Of a stretch of DNA of 64,000 nucleotides, positions 18,994-27,623 are shown piece by piece. The DNA lies in NCBI GenBank assembly GCA_905221125.1, contig CAJNBY010000005.1, positions 1 through 64,000 on the forward strand. The letters are read 5' to 3'. A program made the translations under genes and the position numbers. The notes beneath the pieces were generated by a model. That model saw nothing but the letters and a program-made list of their open reading frames with translations. It was not told the DNA's origin and did no database searches. Position 1 is the stretch's first letter; the number at the start of each line of letters is the position of its first letter. The stretch is from a bacterium. Lineage in GTDB: Bacteria > Bacillota > Bacilli > Lactobacillales > Streptococcaceae.

Positions 18994-19599
18994 CTATCTT
19001 TTCTCGATGATTTCATCTACTGGCAAGCGGTAGCTTGGTTCCAATTTTTCATCTGTGTAACCCACTGTGATCAAAAGTTCTGGGCGGAAACGGTCTTCGA
19101 TGTCCAAAACTTCATTAACTTTTGATTTGTCAAATCCAAGAATCAGATTTGATCCGATTCCTTGGTCTGTCAATGCAAGAACCAAGTTCATGGCAACCAA
19201 ACCTGCATTGAGGGCTAGGTAGTCGCTGACCTGTTGTTCATTGTAACGCGCAAACTCAGCAGGCAAATTCTTCATGAAATATTGAAGTTGTTCTTCTGAG
19301 AAATTGTTAGCACCGCCAACTCGGGCAATCTTACGAGCACGTTTGGCCAGGTCTGTATCTGTAAACAAAGCAATGGTTACAGGCGCTGATGATACCTGTT
19401 CAAAGTTCGAACCGTAAGCCAATTTTGCTAGTTCGGCATTTTTCTCACGTACCACCACAAATTTCCAAGGCTGGCTGTTGTGGGCACTTGGTGCCAAGGT
19501 TGCAATTTCGATAGCCGTACGCACATCTTTTGGATCAACAGGCTTGTCAGTGAAATGCTTAGTCGCATGACGTTTTTTGTTTAATTCAAGAAATTTCAT
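18994..19599 (-). CDS. FMN-dependent nitroreductase-family protein
   Basis: Nitroreductase-fold flavoprotein of 201 residues. Features are the FMN-phosphate segment KKRHATKHF near the start, the ATLAPSAHNSQPWKFVVV stretch (about 33-50) that contacts FMN, and a C-terminal GYTDEKLEPSYR segment. Family members reduce nitro compounds or quinones with NAD(P)H; the natural substrate is unknown. AAGGAA precedes the ATG. It has its own extended -10 promoter (19632-19660) and leads into pepV. Confidence 0.9.
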   Translation of the reverse strand: MKFLELNKKRHATKHFTDKPVDPKDVRTAIEIATLAPSAHNSQPWKFVVVREKNAELAKLAYGSNFEQVSSAPVTIALFTDTDLAKRARKIARVGGANNFSEEQLQYFMKNLPAEFARYNEQQVSDYLALNAGLVAMNLVLALTDQGIGSNLILGFDKSKVNEVLDIEDRFRPELLITVGYTDEKLEPSYRLPVDEIIEKR

Positions 19600-19631
19600 A
19601 ATCGATTTCCTTTTCTAATTCTACTGTTTCC

Positions 19632-19660
19632 ATTCTACCATAATTTGAAAGAGCTTGCAG
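19632..19660 (-). promoter_or_regulatory. Promoter of nitroreductase-pepV
   Basis: Minus strand: weak -35 CTGCAA (19655-19660), 17-nt spacer ending TGG, -10 TAGAAT (19632-19637). Confidence 0.6.
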
Positions 19661-19708
19661 ATATTTTCCATGATTAAGTTTTTTTATCACAACCATAAAA
19701 AATATATA

Positions 19709-19738
19709 TTGGTTCATCAAGAAAGTTTCTGCTAAACT
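19709..19738 (+). promoter_or_regulatory. Promoter of the orphan solute-binding lipoprotein gene
   Basis: -35 TTGGTT (19709-19714), 18-nt spacer ending TGC, -10 TAAACT (19733-19738). It diverges from the nitroreductase promoter. Confidence 0.55.
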
Positions 19739-19769
19739 AGCAAGTACTTTACATTTGAATGGAGACATT

Positions 19770-20570
19770 ATGAAAAAATTTAGCTTATTACTACTCATCC
19801 TCCCATTTTTAGTTGCCTGTGGGAATCAAGCCACACCCAAAGAGACCAGCGCTCAAAAGACAATCGTCGTTGCTACAGCTGGTGATGTGCCACCATTTGA
19901 CTACGAAGACAAGGGCAATCTAACAGGATTCGATATCGAAGTTCTAAAAGCAGTGGATGAAAAGCTCAGTGACTACGAGATTCAATTCCAAAGAACTGCC
20001 TGGGAAAGTATCTTCCCAGGACTTGATTCTGGTCACTATCAGGCTGCAGCCAATAACTTGAGTTACACAAAAGAGCGTGCTGAAAAATACCTTTACTCAC
20101 TCCCAATTTCGAACAATCCGCTCGTCCTCGTCAGCAACAAGAAAAGTCCTTTGACTTCTCTTGACCAAATTGCTGGCAAAACAACACAAGAGGATACTGG
20201 AACTTCAAACGCTCAATTCATCAATAACTGGAATCAGAAACACTCTGACAATCCTGCTACTATCGATTTTTCTGGTGAGGATATCGGTAAACGAATCCTT
20301 GACCTCTCTAACGGAGAGTTTGATTTCCTAGTTTTTGACAAGGTATCCGTTCAAAAGATTATCAAGGACCGTGGTTTGGAGCTTTCTGTGGTTGACTTAC
20401 CTTCTGCTGATAGCCCCAACAACTATATCGTTTTCTCAAGCGACCAAAAAGAGTTTAAAGAGCAATTTGATAAAGCACTCAAAGAACTCTATCAAGATGG
20501 AACCCTTGAAAAACTCAGCAATACCTATCTAGGTGGTTCTTACCTCCCAGATCAATCTCAGTTACAATAA
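19770..20570 (+). CDS. Amino-acid ABC transporter substrate-binding lipoprotein (orphan)
   Basis: Extracellular type-3 solute-binding protein of 266 residues for a polar amino acid or similar ligand. A lipoprotein signal peptide ends at LVACGNQA (lipid Cys near residue 17). The fold begins VVATAGDVPPFDYED and continues GFDIEVLKAV, the standard family pattern. The ATG at 19770 has GGAG 6 nt upstream. No permease or ATPase gene lies beside it, so it must serve a transporter elsewhere. The last base of its TAA stop is the first base of a BOX element. Confidence 0.9.
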   Translation: MKKFSLLLLILPFLVACGNQATPKETSAQKTIVVATAGDVPPFDYEDKGNLTGFDIEVLKAVDEKLSDYEIQFQRTAWESIFPGLDSGHYQAAANNLSYTKERAEKYLYSLPISNNPLVLVSNKKSPLTSLDQIAGKTTQEDTGTSNAQFINNWNQKHSDNPATIDFSGEDIGKRILDLSNGEFDFLVFDKVSVQKIIKDRGLELSVVDLPSADSPNNYIVFSSDQKEFKEQFDKALKELYQDGTLEKLSNTYLGGSYLPDQSQLQ

Positions 20571-20722
20571 TACTCTTCGAAAATCTCTTCAAACCACGTC
20601 AGCTTCGCCTTGCCGTAGGTATATGTAACTGACTTCGTCAGTTCTATCCACAACCTCAAAACAGTGTTTTGAGCAGCCTACGGCTTGCTTCCTATTTTGC
20701 TCTTTGATTTTCATTGAGTATA
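20570..20722 (+). repeat. BOX element (one boxB)
   Basis: ATACTCTTCGAAAATCTC to TTTCATTGAGTATA with boxA containing CGTCAGCTTCGCCTTGCC and a single boxB. It begins on the final base of the preceding stop codon. Confidence 0.95.
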
Positions 20723-20736
20723 AGATATATTAAAAG

Positions 20737-20760
20737 CGATTGGACTAGCCAATCGTTTTT
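20737..20760. terminator. Bidirectional terminator between convergent genes
   Basis: 7-bp stem CGATTGG / CCAATCG with a 5-nt loop and five Ts on the plus strand; CTTTT follows it on the minus strand. It serves the lipoprotein gene and the convergent phosphoesterase gene. Confidence 0.75.
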
Positions 20761-20788
20761 AGTTTGCATTGGTTATCTTAGGGAACTT

Positions 20789-21622
20789 TTACAAAAAATC
20801 AAAATAATTCTTCACATCTTCTGTATACCCATGCTTTTCTATTAAGCTGGCTAAGAGTTCCAGATTGTGTCCCTGATAGTTATCTTCACGACGTAGTTCT
20901 TCATACATTTCGATAAAAGGAAGCCCCTTGGACTTGGCCAATTCTAACTCAGCCTCATAATCATAAGCGACTTTACAAAATTGGATATTGAGTAATTCCC
21001 CATCTTCAACCTCTATCACGGCATACTGGGCACGGTGATTTTTTAACGCCTCCCAATTAAAATAGGGCATACCAATCGAACCTGGATTGATGATTTGTTG
21101 CCCCTGGCTTCCATAGCGAAGCAACTGCTTATGAACATGACCATAGACTGCCACGTCAACTTCATCATCTAGGAGTTGGTCAAATTTCTTTGTATCATTC
21201 TCAACTAGCAAGTCACCACCATAGTTCTTATTTGGCAAATTATGAGAGATAGAAAAGCGCAGTCCGTTAATTTCTTTCTTTTCAAGCAAAGGCAAGTTTC
21301 GTAGCCAGACAATCGTTGCAGGATCCATTCGCTCCACCAAAAACTGGGTCATGCGCATTGACTGGATTTCTTGCGGATCTTCCAAACCATATTCGCCGTC
21401 CAAGGCCTCAAGGACACAATCATCCCAATTGCCTCGAACACTTGCTGTGATAGGAAGGTCCTTTAGCAGGGCGACCAAGTCATTTGCGCCTGGACCAGGA
21501 AGAAAAATATCTCCCAGAAGCCAGTATTCACTGACTCCTTGATTTTTAGCATCTGCAATCACTGCTTCTAAGGCAGTCGCATTGCCATGAATATCTGATA
21601 AAATTGCAATTTTATGATTCAT
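20789..21622 (-). CDS. Calcineurin-like metallophosphoesterase
   Basis: Cytosolic metallophosphoesterase of 277 residues. The two-metal motifs are in order: LSDIHGN (about 8-14), [11 protein letters not shown] (about 35-45), GNWDD (about 64) and YGHVHKQ (about 160). This is the YfcE/MJ0936-like branch, whose members cleave phosphodiesters in vitro; the substrate is unknown. It overlaps the end of uvrC by 11 nt, so it is translated from the uvrC message. That pairing is also found in pneumococcus. Confidence 0.9.
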   Translation of the reverse strand: MNHKIAILSDIHGNATALEAVIADAKNQGVSEYWLLGDIFLPGPGANDLVALLKDLPITASVRGNWDDCVLEALDGEYGLEDPQEIQSMRMTQFLVERMDPATIVWLRNLPLLEKKEINGLRFSISHNLPNKNYGGDLLVENDTKKFDQLLDDEVDVAVYGHVHKQLLRYGSQGQQIINPGSIGMPYFNWEALKNHRAQYAVIEVEDGELLNIQFCKVAYDYEAELELAKSKGLPFIEMYEELRREDNYQGHNLELLASLIEKHGYTEDVKNYFDFL

Positions 21623-23459
21623 TGTGTTCTCCTTCTATTTGATAATCTACTCTCTCTTCCGCTACTTGAGGCAAGTCTTCTGCTTCCTGCGGGTTCAACT
21701 TCCTCTGAACTGCTTCTGCAACAGCTCTAGGTACTCCAACTTCGACAATCTCATCCACACTAGCTTCCTTGATTTTAGTTAGAGACTTGAAATGCTTCAT
21801 GAGATTCTGCTTGCGTTTAGGTCCCAGCCCTTCAATCCCATCCAGTTGTGATGAAAAAGAATTTTTGGAGCGCAGTTGACGGTGGAAGGTGATAGCAAAG
21901 CGGTGAACCTCATCCTGGATGCGTTGGAGGAGAAAAAATTCCTGAGAATTACGAGACAACTCCACCACCTCCAGCGGATCTCCAAAGAGCAATTCATGGG
22001 TTTGGTGCTTATCATTCTTTTGAAGCCCAGCAATTGGAATATCCAAGCCCAGCTCCTCTTGAATAACCTGCTTAGCGATATTGACCTGACCTTGTCCCCC
22101 ATCAATGACAATCAAATCTGGCGGAGTCAAAGCCTCACGCTGAACTCGGCCATAGCGTCTGCGGATAACCTCACGCATACTAGCATAGTCATCTGGTCCA
22201 ACCACAGTCTTGATTTTGTACTTACGGTAGTCCTTCTTACTGGGCTTGCCGTTGACAAAGACCACCATTGCCGAGACAGGACTAGTTCCCATGATATTGG
22301 AGTTATCAAAGGACTCAATGCGGACTGGGGTCGGGATTTGGAGCAAGCGTCCTAGATTTTCAATAGCTCCTTGGGTCTTTTCGACAGATCTCTCTAGCAG
22401 ATTGAACTTCTGCTCCAGACTGACACGGGCATTTTTTATGGCTAGATTGACCAGCTGCTTTTTCTCTCCACGCTGGGGTTTGAGAATCTTAGTATCCACC
22501 AAGGCCTTGACAGCTTCTTCGTCAATATCCTGCGGAATTAGTACCTCATTGGGTACTAGGTGAGATTTTTCTTGATAAAATTGTCCTACATAGGTCAAGA
22601 AGTCCTCGTCCGGATCATTGTAGTAGGGGAAAAGATTGACATCCCGCTCAATCAGCTTGCCTTGACGAACAAAGAAAACCTGAACACACATCCATCCTTT
22701 GTCCACATAGTAACCAAAGACGTCCCGATTTTGCAAATCTTTAGACATGACCCGTTGCTTGGTCCGAAGCGTTCCAATAGCCTGAATCAAATCACGGTAT
22801 TCCGCTGCACGTTCAAATTCCATAGTCTGAGCTGCCGCAGTCATTTTTCCCTTGAGGTCATCAATGATTTTGTCATCCTGCCCTTTTAGGAAATCAGAAA
22901 CTTCCTGAGCCATAGACTTGAAATAAGCCTCATCCTTCTTACAGATGGTGTGGGCCATGCATTGGCCGATATGGTAGTAAAAACAGACCTTAGACGGTGG
23001 ATTGGTACACTTGCGAAAAGGGAAAATCCGATCCAGTAGCCGCTTGATTTCATTAGCAGCTCCCACATCTGGATAGGGCCCAAAGTAGAGTCCCCCGTCC
23101 TTCTTGACTTGACGGGTGATAATCAAACGAGGATAGCGCTCATTGGTGATTTTGATGAATGGATAGGACTTATCATCCTTGAGCATAATATTGTATTTAG
23201 GCTTATTCTCCTTGATCAGGTTGATTTCTAGGAGAAGTGCCTCAATATTGGACTCCGTAACAATAAATTCAAAATCTACAATCTCAGACACCAAAGCCTC
23301 TGTCTTGGTATCATGACTCCCACGGAAATAAGACCTCACACGGTTGCGCAAGTTTTTAGCCTTTCCTACATAGATAATGGTGCCGTTTTTATCCTTGTGA
23401 ATGTAGCAACCAGGACTGGTCGGCAAGAGCTCTAGTTTTGATTTAATCAAGTTATTCAT
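21612..23459 (-). CDS. uvrC: UvrABC excinuclease subunit C
   Basis: Subunit of nucleotide excision repair that makes both incisions around a lesion. It has 615 residues: an N-terminal GIY-YIG nuclease ([10 protein letters not shown], then [13 protein letters not shown]), a Cys-rich FRKCTNPP segment, a UVR domain near 205-240 ([13 protein letters not shown]), an RNase H-like nuclease with VIDGGQGQV near 455, and C-terminal helix-hairpin-helices ([13 protein letters not shown]). The start codon lies only 6 nt after a perfect extended -10 (TGCTATAAT), and no ribosome-binding site is visible, so the message may be leaderless. Confidence 0.97.
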   Translation of the reverse strand: MNNLIKSKLELLPTSPGCYIHKDKNGTIIYVGKAKNLRNRVRSYFRGSHDTKTEALVSEIVDFEFIVTESNIEALLLEINLIKENKPKYNIMLKDDKSYPFIKITNERYPRLIITRQVKKDGGLYFGPYPDVGAANEIKRLLDRIFPFRKCTNPPSKVCFYYHIGQCMAHTICKKDEAYFKSMAQEVSDFLKGQDDKIIDDLKGKMTAAAQTMEFERAAEYRDLIQAIGTLRTKQRVMSKDLQNRDVFGYYVDKGWMCVQVFFVRQGKLIERDVNLFPYYNDPDEDFLTYVGQFYQEKSHLVPNEVLIPQDIDEEAVKALVDTKILKPQRGEKKQLVNLAIKNARVSLEQKFNLLERSVEKTQGAIENLGRLLQIPTPVRIESFDNSNIMGTSPVSAMVVFVNGKPSKKDYRKYKIKTVVGPDDYASMREVIRRRYGRVQREALTPPDLIVIDGGQGQVNIAKQVIQEELGLDIPIAGLQKNDKHQTHELLFGDPLEVVELSRNSQEFFLLQRIQDEVHRFAITFHRQLRSKNSFSSQLDGIEGLGPKRKQNLMKHFKSLTKIKEASVDEIVEVGVPRAVAEAVQRKLNPQEAEDLPQVAEERVDYQIEGEHNES

Positions 23460-23465
23460 AATTCC

Positions 23466-23474
23466 ATTATAGCA
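23466..23474 (-). promoter_or_regulatory. Extended -10 promoter of uvrC, possibly giving a leaderless mRNA
   Basis: Minus strand TGCTATAAT, hexamer at 23466-23471. With the usual 6-7 nt offset, transcription would begin at the A of the uvrC ATG (23459). Confidence 0.6.
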
Positions 23475-23502
23475 AAAAAGTAGGGAAAGATAGTCCCCTA
23501 CT
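23473..23502 (-). terminator. Terminator of the metzincin gene
   Basis: Minus strand stem AGTAGGGG / TCCCTACT (one G-T pair) with an 8-nt loop and six Ts. It overlaps the metzincin stop codon and the upstream edge of the uvrC promoter. Confidence 0.75.
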
Positions 23503-24199
23503 CATTGGTCTCATATATTTTTCGAAGGTTTGCAACATCCTCTTCCTGAATACCATAAAAGGAACCTGCAGGTTGCATCACAGACTTCTCATCTGTATGG
23601 TCCAAACCAATCGCATGCCCCAACTCATGTTCTGCCGTATGGACAATGCGCTCATAGGAATAACCATAGTCTGGATTGGACAAATAATAGTGATTCAGAC
23701 GCACCGTTACGGATAAGAATTGCCCTGTTAAGAGATTGGTCTGACTTTCCGCCTCTCCTGCCACAGGAGTGTTTCCGTCATTCATCTCGGTAGCCAGGAT
23801 ATCCGCCTTGCTGGACTCGGTGACAATTTCAAAGTTAAAAGCACCAGTTTGATTCCAGTTATGGATCGCTTCTACATAAGCCTCTTGAAAGCGTGAATCC
23901 ATCTGGGGGTCCAAGTAAATACGAGCAGAAGCCTGTGGCCACCTTCCTTCAGAATGCTGGTGACTATCTGTCTGGCTTAACTTAGGAAGTTGCCCTGTTT
24001 TTTCCCATTGGTCAATACTTTGTTGACCAATTTTTACTGACCGCTCTGCTTGCTTTAGCGCTCCTTGAAAATCTCCGTTCAGATACCAGAGAAATCCAAA
24101 AGCAAGAGCACACAAAAGCAAAACAATCCAAACCAGGCGCCAAAACAAACGCCAAACAAAAGAAAAGAAAGCCCCTATCAAATGAAAAAGCCAGCGCAT
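23498..24199 (-). CDS. Membrane-anchored matrixin-like zinc metalloprotease
   Basis: Predicted membrane-tethered protease of 233 residues. An N-terminal hydrophobic, Trp-rich anchor spans about 3-40 ([17 protein letters not shown] within it). A short helical linker follows, then a catalytic domain. The metzincin zinc motif [11 protein letters not shown] is complete (HExxHxxGxxH, near residue 190), with a Met (SVMQPA) about 9 residues on as the Met-turn. The substrate is unknown. GGAGG lies only 3 nt before the ATG at 24199, closer than usual. The alternative TTG start seven codons upstream lacks a site. It follows murN by 77 nt with no terminator, so it may share the murMN message. Confidence 0.82.
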   Translation of the reverse strand: MRWLFHLIGAFFSFVWRLFWRLVWIVLLLCALAFGFLWYLNGDFQGALKQAERSVKIGQQSIDQWEKTGQLPKLSQTDSHQHSEGRWPQASARIYLDPQMDSRFQEAYVEAIHNWNQTGAFNFEIVTESSKADILATEMNDGNTPVAGEAESQTNLLTGQFLSVTVRLNHYYLSNPDYGYSYERIVHTAEHELGHAIGLDHTDEKSVMQPAGSFYGIQEEDVANLRKIYETNE

Positions 24200-24276
24200 G
24201 TTCCTCCATCTTTCTAGCAAATAAAGACTATTTTACTAAAACAAGCTGAAAGAAAGCTAAATACTGGCTTTTCATC

Positions 24277-25443
24277 TTAACGTCCTAATATTTTTTTGAA
24301 TAACTGAATAGCTTTGTATTTTAAAGGCGATGGATGATAACGGAAAGTCCCTGCTTTTCGTACAATATAGCCATTAAAATTTTGTTTAAAACGCAAAACA
24401 CCATCACTACCATCAAAAATTCCTTGAATCCCTAGGAAGTTGTATTGATGGATGTTTCGTTGCATTGTCTGCTTCATCGCATGATATTGAAGTAAAAATG
24501 GAGCTGAGAACTTCTGGTACTCTGCGTACGACCCCCCAAACAAGTAGGTTGCCTCTGTATTTGTGTAGATTATTAAAGCACAAGCTAGAGCAACATTGCC
24601 AGACTCACTATCCAAGCTAGTTAGAAAATCTTTTTTCTTTTGCAAGGCTTGGTATTGCTGATGAAATTGTTTCGACTTCTTGTCAAGACTAGCCATCTTC
24701 ACATTTAAAGCATCTATAGACTGTTGCGGATTAACTTCAGCAATTAGGAAATCCGCCTTATCTCCAAACATATCATACAATTTAAAGTAATAATCTAAAT
24801 TCTTATCCTCAAAACCTTGTCTTTTACCTGTTTCTTCAATAATTTTTTTGAACGTTGGAATTTCTTCCCGTTCTGCATTGCGAATAAGAATATTAAAATC
24901 AAAGGCCGACTGAATGTTGCGAATACTATTTTTATTAAAGGATTTCAATAAGGAAACAGCATCATAATCTTTCAAATCTTTGATATAATGCCAGCTGACT
25001 TCTCCATTAGGATAACCTCTTGTCAATCCATCAAATTGATAACCTAAATCAGTCAAATCTTGAATAATACTTTTTTTCTCAGCATCTATTGGATTACCTT
25101 CACTATCAAAAGTTTGATAAGTTTCATAAGGTTTTACAAGCAACTCTAATACACCATTTTGCTTGGCATATTCTTTTAACTCTTCATAAAAAACTGGAAG
25201 GACATCTTGTTGGGTATAAATCGGCCCCGAATTGATCTCCATATGTAGGCCACCCAGCATGGGCAAGCTATAAACCAGAGCTGCAACTTGAATTTCTCCT
25301 TCTTGTTTCAAAGCAAGATAAACAATTCGAGCCCCTCTTTTTTCTAACAAGTCCCCCATCTGAACCGATTGCATAAAGGAACGAGAAGAAACCTGATCAG
25401 AATAAGCCTGAAACTCTTCTTTCGTGAGTGTAATTAGTGCCAT
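24277..25443 (-). CDS. murN: Lipid II-linked peptide branch aminoacyltransferase MurN
   Basis: FemABX-family tRNA-dependent transferase that adds the second residue (alanine) of the dipeptide branch on the lipid II lysine. It has 388 residues starting MALITLTKEEFQAYSDQ, slightly short of the roughly 410 I recall for pneumococcal MurN. The two GNAT-like lobes and the helical coiled segment (about 235-270, LDKKSKQFHQQYQALQKK) are visible. It follows murM by 4 nt. The substrate role is from pneumococcal work and synteny. Confidence 0.92.
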   Translation of the reverse strand: MALITLTKEEFQAYSDQVSSRSFMQSVQMGDLLEKRGARIVYLALKQEGEIQVAALVYSLPMLGGLHMEINSGPIYTQQDVLPVFYEELKEYAKQNGVLELLVKPYETYQTFDSEGNPIDAEKKSIIQDLTDLGYQFDGLTRGYPNGEVSWHYIKDLKDYDAVSLLKSFNKNSIRNIQSAFDFNILIRNAEREEIPTFKKIIEETGKRQGFEDKNLDYYFKLYDMFGDKADFLIAEVNPQQSIDALNVKMASLDKKSKQFHQQYQALQKKKDFLTSLDSESGNVALACALIIYTNTEATYLFGGSYAEYQKFSAPFLLQYHAMKQTMQRNIHQYNFLGIQGIFDGSDGVLRFKQNFNGYIVRKAGTFRYHPSPLKYKAIQLFKKILGR

Positions 25444-25447
25444 ATAC

Positions 25448-26668
25448 TTACTTTCTATGTTTTTTTCTTAATGTTTTACGGCAATCAAGAGCAAGTCTTA
25501 ACAGAGGATAGAGAGGATGGGTAGGCATTGTAAATTCACCCAAGTATTCTTCAATCGTTGGATTAAAATTAGCTTTAAAACGATAGAGTCCACCATCTAA
25601 AGCATTCTCGACGCCTCCTAAATTTTGCCATAAAATGCCACGTTCAAAGGAATATCGAGCTGTCTCATACCAAGTCAAAATAGGAGCTTTATAACGTCTA
25701 AAATCTTCATCCATTCCTGCGTATAGATTGACAGAAGTTTGTCCGAATTCTAAAGTCAAGGTAGCTGCTAAGGGAACTCTTGCTTGACCTGCATCCATAT
25801 ATTCCTGCAGGAAAGTCAATTCCTCTAACAAACGTTCTTTTTCCTTCTTCTGCGCTTCTACTTTTGAAGTTCGAGTCGACTCAGTAAAGGTCTCTTCCAA
25901 GGCTCTGTTTTTCGCTAACTGTTCTTCTAATTCTTGCGAACGTTTAGAGACATCCAAGGTTGCCAAGGTGATGTAGGCCTTGTCCTTAAAATTATCTAAC
26001 AACTTTTTATAATAGGCTTCATTCCTCAAATGAATCTCTTTCCGCTTCTCGGTTTTTTTCATCAAAAAGGAAAAGGACTCCAATAATTCAGTTCCACCAA
26101 ATTGAATCTCTACACCCTTATTCCGTGCTGTTCGGATAGCCTGTTTTGTTGACTTGGAAAGCTTATCTTCTTCAAAATTTTCCTTGTATATTTTCGCCTG
26201 AATACGAGGCTGAATGGTGTCCCCCATTTCCTCTGTTTTTCCTGACCACCTTACTCCCATTTGTTGCAAACTATCAATGATAGCCAGATTTTCAGGATAT
26301 TCTGTCTTTTCCTGATTGATTAAACTTTGAGACAGGCAAATACTTGGATCAAAAGTCACAAAAATCGCTCTCTTACTACGAGCATAAGACTTAATGGACT
26401 GAATGACAAAACTCAAGAGTTCCGTATCCTCATAATCCAATATAGGTCCTCTTGGGATGTAAAACATTTTATAGCCTAGCGGAAGACTTCTAATCAAAAT
26501 ACTAGCTGTCGCCAATAATTTTTCTTCCCTGTAAACACCAAACTTCTCATGTTCCCAATCAGACTTAACTTCCTCCCAAGCACTACTTTGTAATACATTG
26601 CCTAATTCATGGTCTTTGACAAACTGATCATATTCTAATGTGGGAATGCCAATTTGATAACGATACAT
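25448..26668 (-). CDS. murM: Lipid II serine/alanine transferase MurM
   Basis: FemABX transferase that puts the first residue (Ser or Ala, from aminoacyl-tRNA) on the lysine of lipid II at the inner membrane face. This makes branched muropeptides and supports penicillin resistance in pneumococcus. It is full length at 406 residues with start MYRYQIGIPTLEYDQF. It has the helical hairpin around 230-295 (ELEEQLAKNRALEETF) and a C-terminal lobe with NLGGVENALDGGLYRFK. murM alleles are often mosaic; I cannot judge allele type here. Upstream a TAGAAT hexamer may be the promoter. Confidence 0.94.
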   Translation of the reverse strand: MYRYQIGIPTLEYDQFVKDHELGNVLQSSAWEEVKSDWEHEKFGVYREEKLLATASILIRSLPLGYKMFYIPRGPILDYEDTELLSFVIQSIKSYARSKRAIFVTFDPSICLSQSLINQEKTEYPENLAIIDSLQQMGVRWSGKTEEMGDTIQPRIQAKIYKENFEEDKLSKSTKQAIRTARNKGVEIQFGGTELLESFSFLMKKTEKRKEIHLRNEAYYKKLLDNFKDKAYITLATLDVSKRSQELEEQLAKNRALEETFTESTRTSKVEAQKKEKERLLEELTFLQEYMDAGQARVPLAATLTLEFGQTSVNLYAGMDEDFRRYKAPILTWYETARYSFERGILWQNLGGVENALDGGLYRFKANFNPTIEEYLGEFTMPTHPLYPLLRLALDCRKTLRKKHRK

Positions 26669-26777
26669 TTCCTACTCTCTTTCCTCCAGTATCTTATTAC
26701 TATTCTACTACTTTCGTTTGAAAAGTCTAGTGAAAACATATTTTATTTTAGTTCTCCCCCCTATGCTGAACTTCAAA

Positions 26778-27557
26778 CTAAGTCAATCTCTCTTCTAATT
26801 TGAAATCAATCGGTAGGATTGCTAAGAACCGTTCCAATTGTTTTTCCCAGTAGTACCATTCGTGAGTTCCAGCGCTATGACTATAGGTCACATCAAATCC
26901 CAGTTTTTTGAGGTTTTTCACTGCTAGATTATTGGCTTCGTACAAGAAATCCTGCTCGCCACACCAAGCCCAAAGCTTGGTTTTTTTATCCGATTTTTTA
27001 GCCAGACTTTCAAGAGAATAAGGACTAGCTGTCCAGTCTTTAATCTCTCCAAAAACACCTCTCCAATAAGCCGGTGTTCCCAGATTTTGGCTCTCAGGAG
27101 AAAAATCTTGAAAGCTAAGGGCGCCTGAAAAACTAGCTGCATGAGAAAAACGATTTGTTGCAAGAGCCAGTTTGAAACAGCCATACCCTCCCATAGAGAG
27201 ACCAGCGATAAAGGTCTTTTCACGCTTACTAGTCATATTAGGGAAGAAACGTTTCAGAACATGTGGCAATTCCTCTGCTAGAGCTGTGTAATAATCAAAA
27301 CCATACTGGGTATCGGTATACCAACCATTGCTGGTATTGGGCATGACAACGATGAGATTAGTAGCTCGAAGCAAGCGTTCTACATTGGTCCGCTTGAGCC
27401 AGCTATTATGGTTGCCAGACATCCCGTGCAAAAGGTACAAGACAGGGATATCTTTACATTCTGGTTCTTCCACTCGATTAGCGTCAGGATAGAGGACATT
27501 CACCCCCCACTCCATATCCAAAACTTGTGAGTAATACTCAATTTTCATTACTGCCAT
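26778..27557 (-). CDS. estA: Esterase EstA (tributyrin-esterase family)
   Basis: Alpha/beta-hydrolase esterase of the esterase D/tributyrin group, 259 residues. The nucleophile elbow is GLSMGGYG (Ser near 120), with oxyanion region [12 protein letters not shown] near residue 43 and a late His in [10 protein letters not shown] (about 233) completing the triad. Relatives cleave short-chain acyl esters; the pneumococcal homologue has also been tied to deacetylation of sugars. GAGG precedes the ATG. It sits 66 nt after rnjB beyond a weak terminator, so partial read-through is plausible. Confidence 0.88.
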   Translation of the reverse strand: MAVMKIEYYSQVLDMEWGVNVLYPDANRVEEPECKDIPVLYLLHGMSGNHNSWLKRTNVERLLRATNLIVVMPNTSNGWYTDTQYGFDYYTALAEELPHVLKRFFPNMTSKREKTFIAGLSMGGYGCFKLALATNRFSHAASFSGALSFQDFSPESQNLGTPAYWRGVFGEIKDWTASPYSLESLAKKSDKKTKLWAWCGEQDFLYEANNLAVKNLKKLGFDVTYSHSAGTHEWYYWEKQLERFLAILPIDFKLEERLT

Positions 27558-27579
27558 AATTTTTCCTCTATTTTCCGAT

Positions 27580-27602
27580 AAGAAAAAGCCGAAATTCGAC
27601 TT
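27580..27602 (-). terminator. Weak terminator after rnjB
   Basis: Minus strand stem AAGTCGAA / TTCGGCTT with almost no loop unless the inner pairs open, followed by TTTCTT. Confidence 0.45.
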
Positions 27603-27623
27603 TCTCTCTGTTTATTTCAACGA

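Noticed and set aside
26755..26760. Six-C run upstream of murM as a phase-variable tract
   Set aside because: Six bases is too short to suggest frequent slippage.
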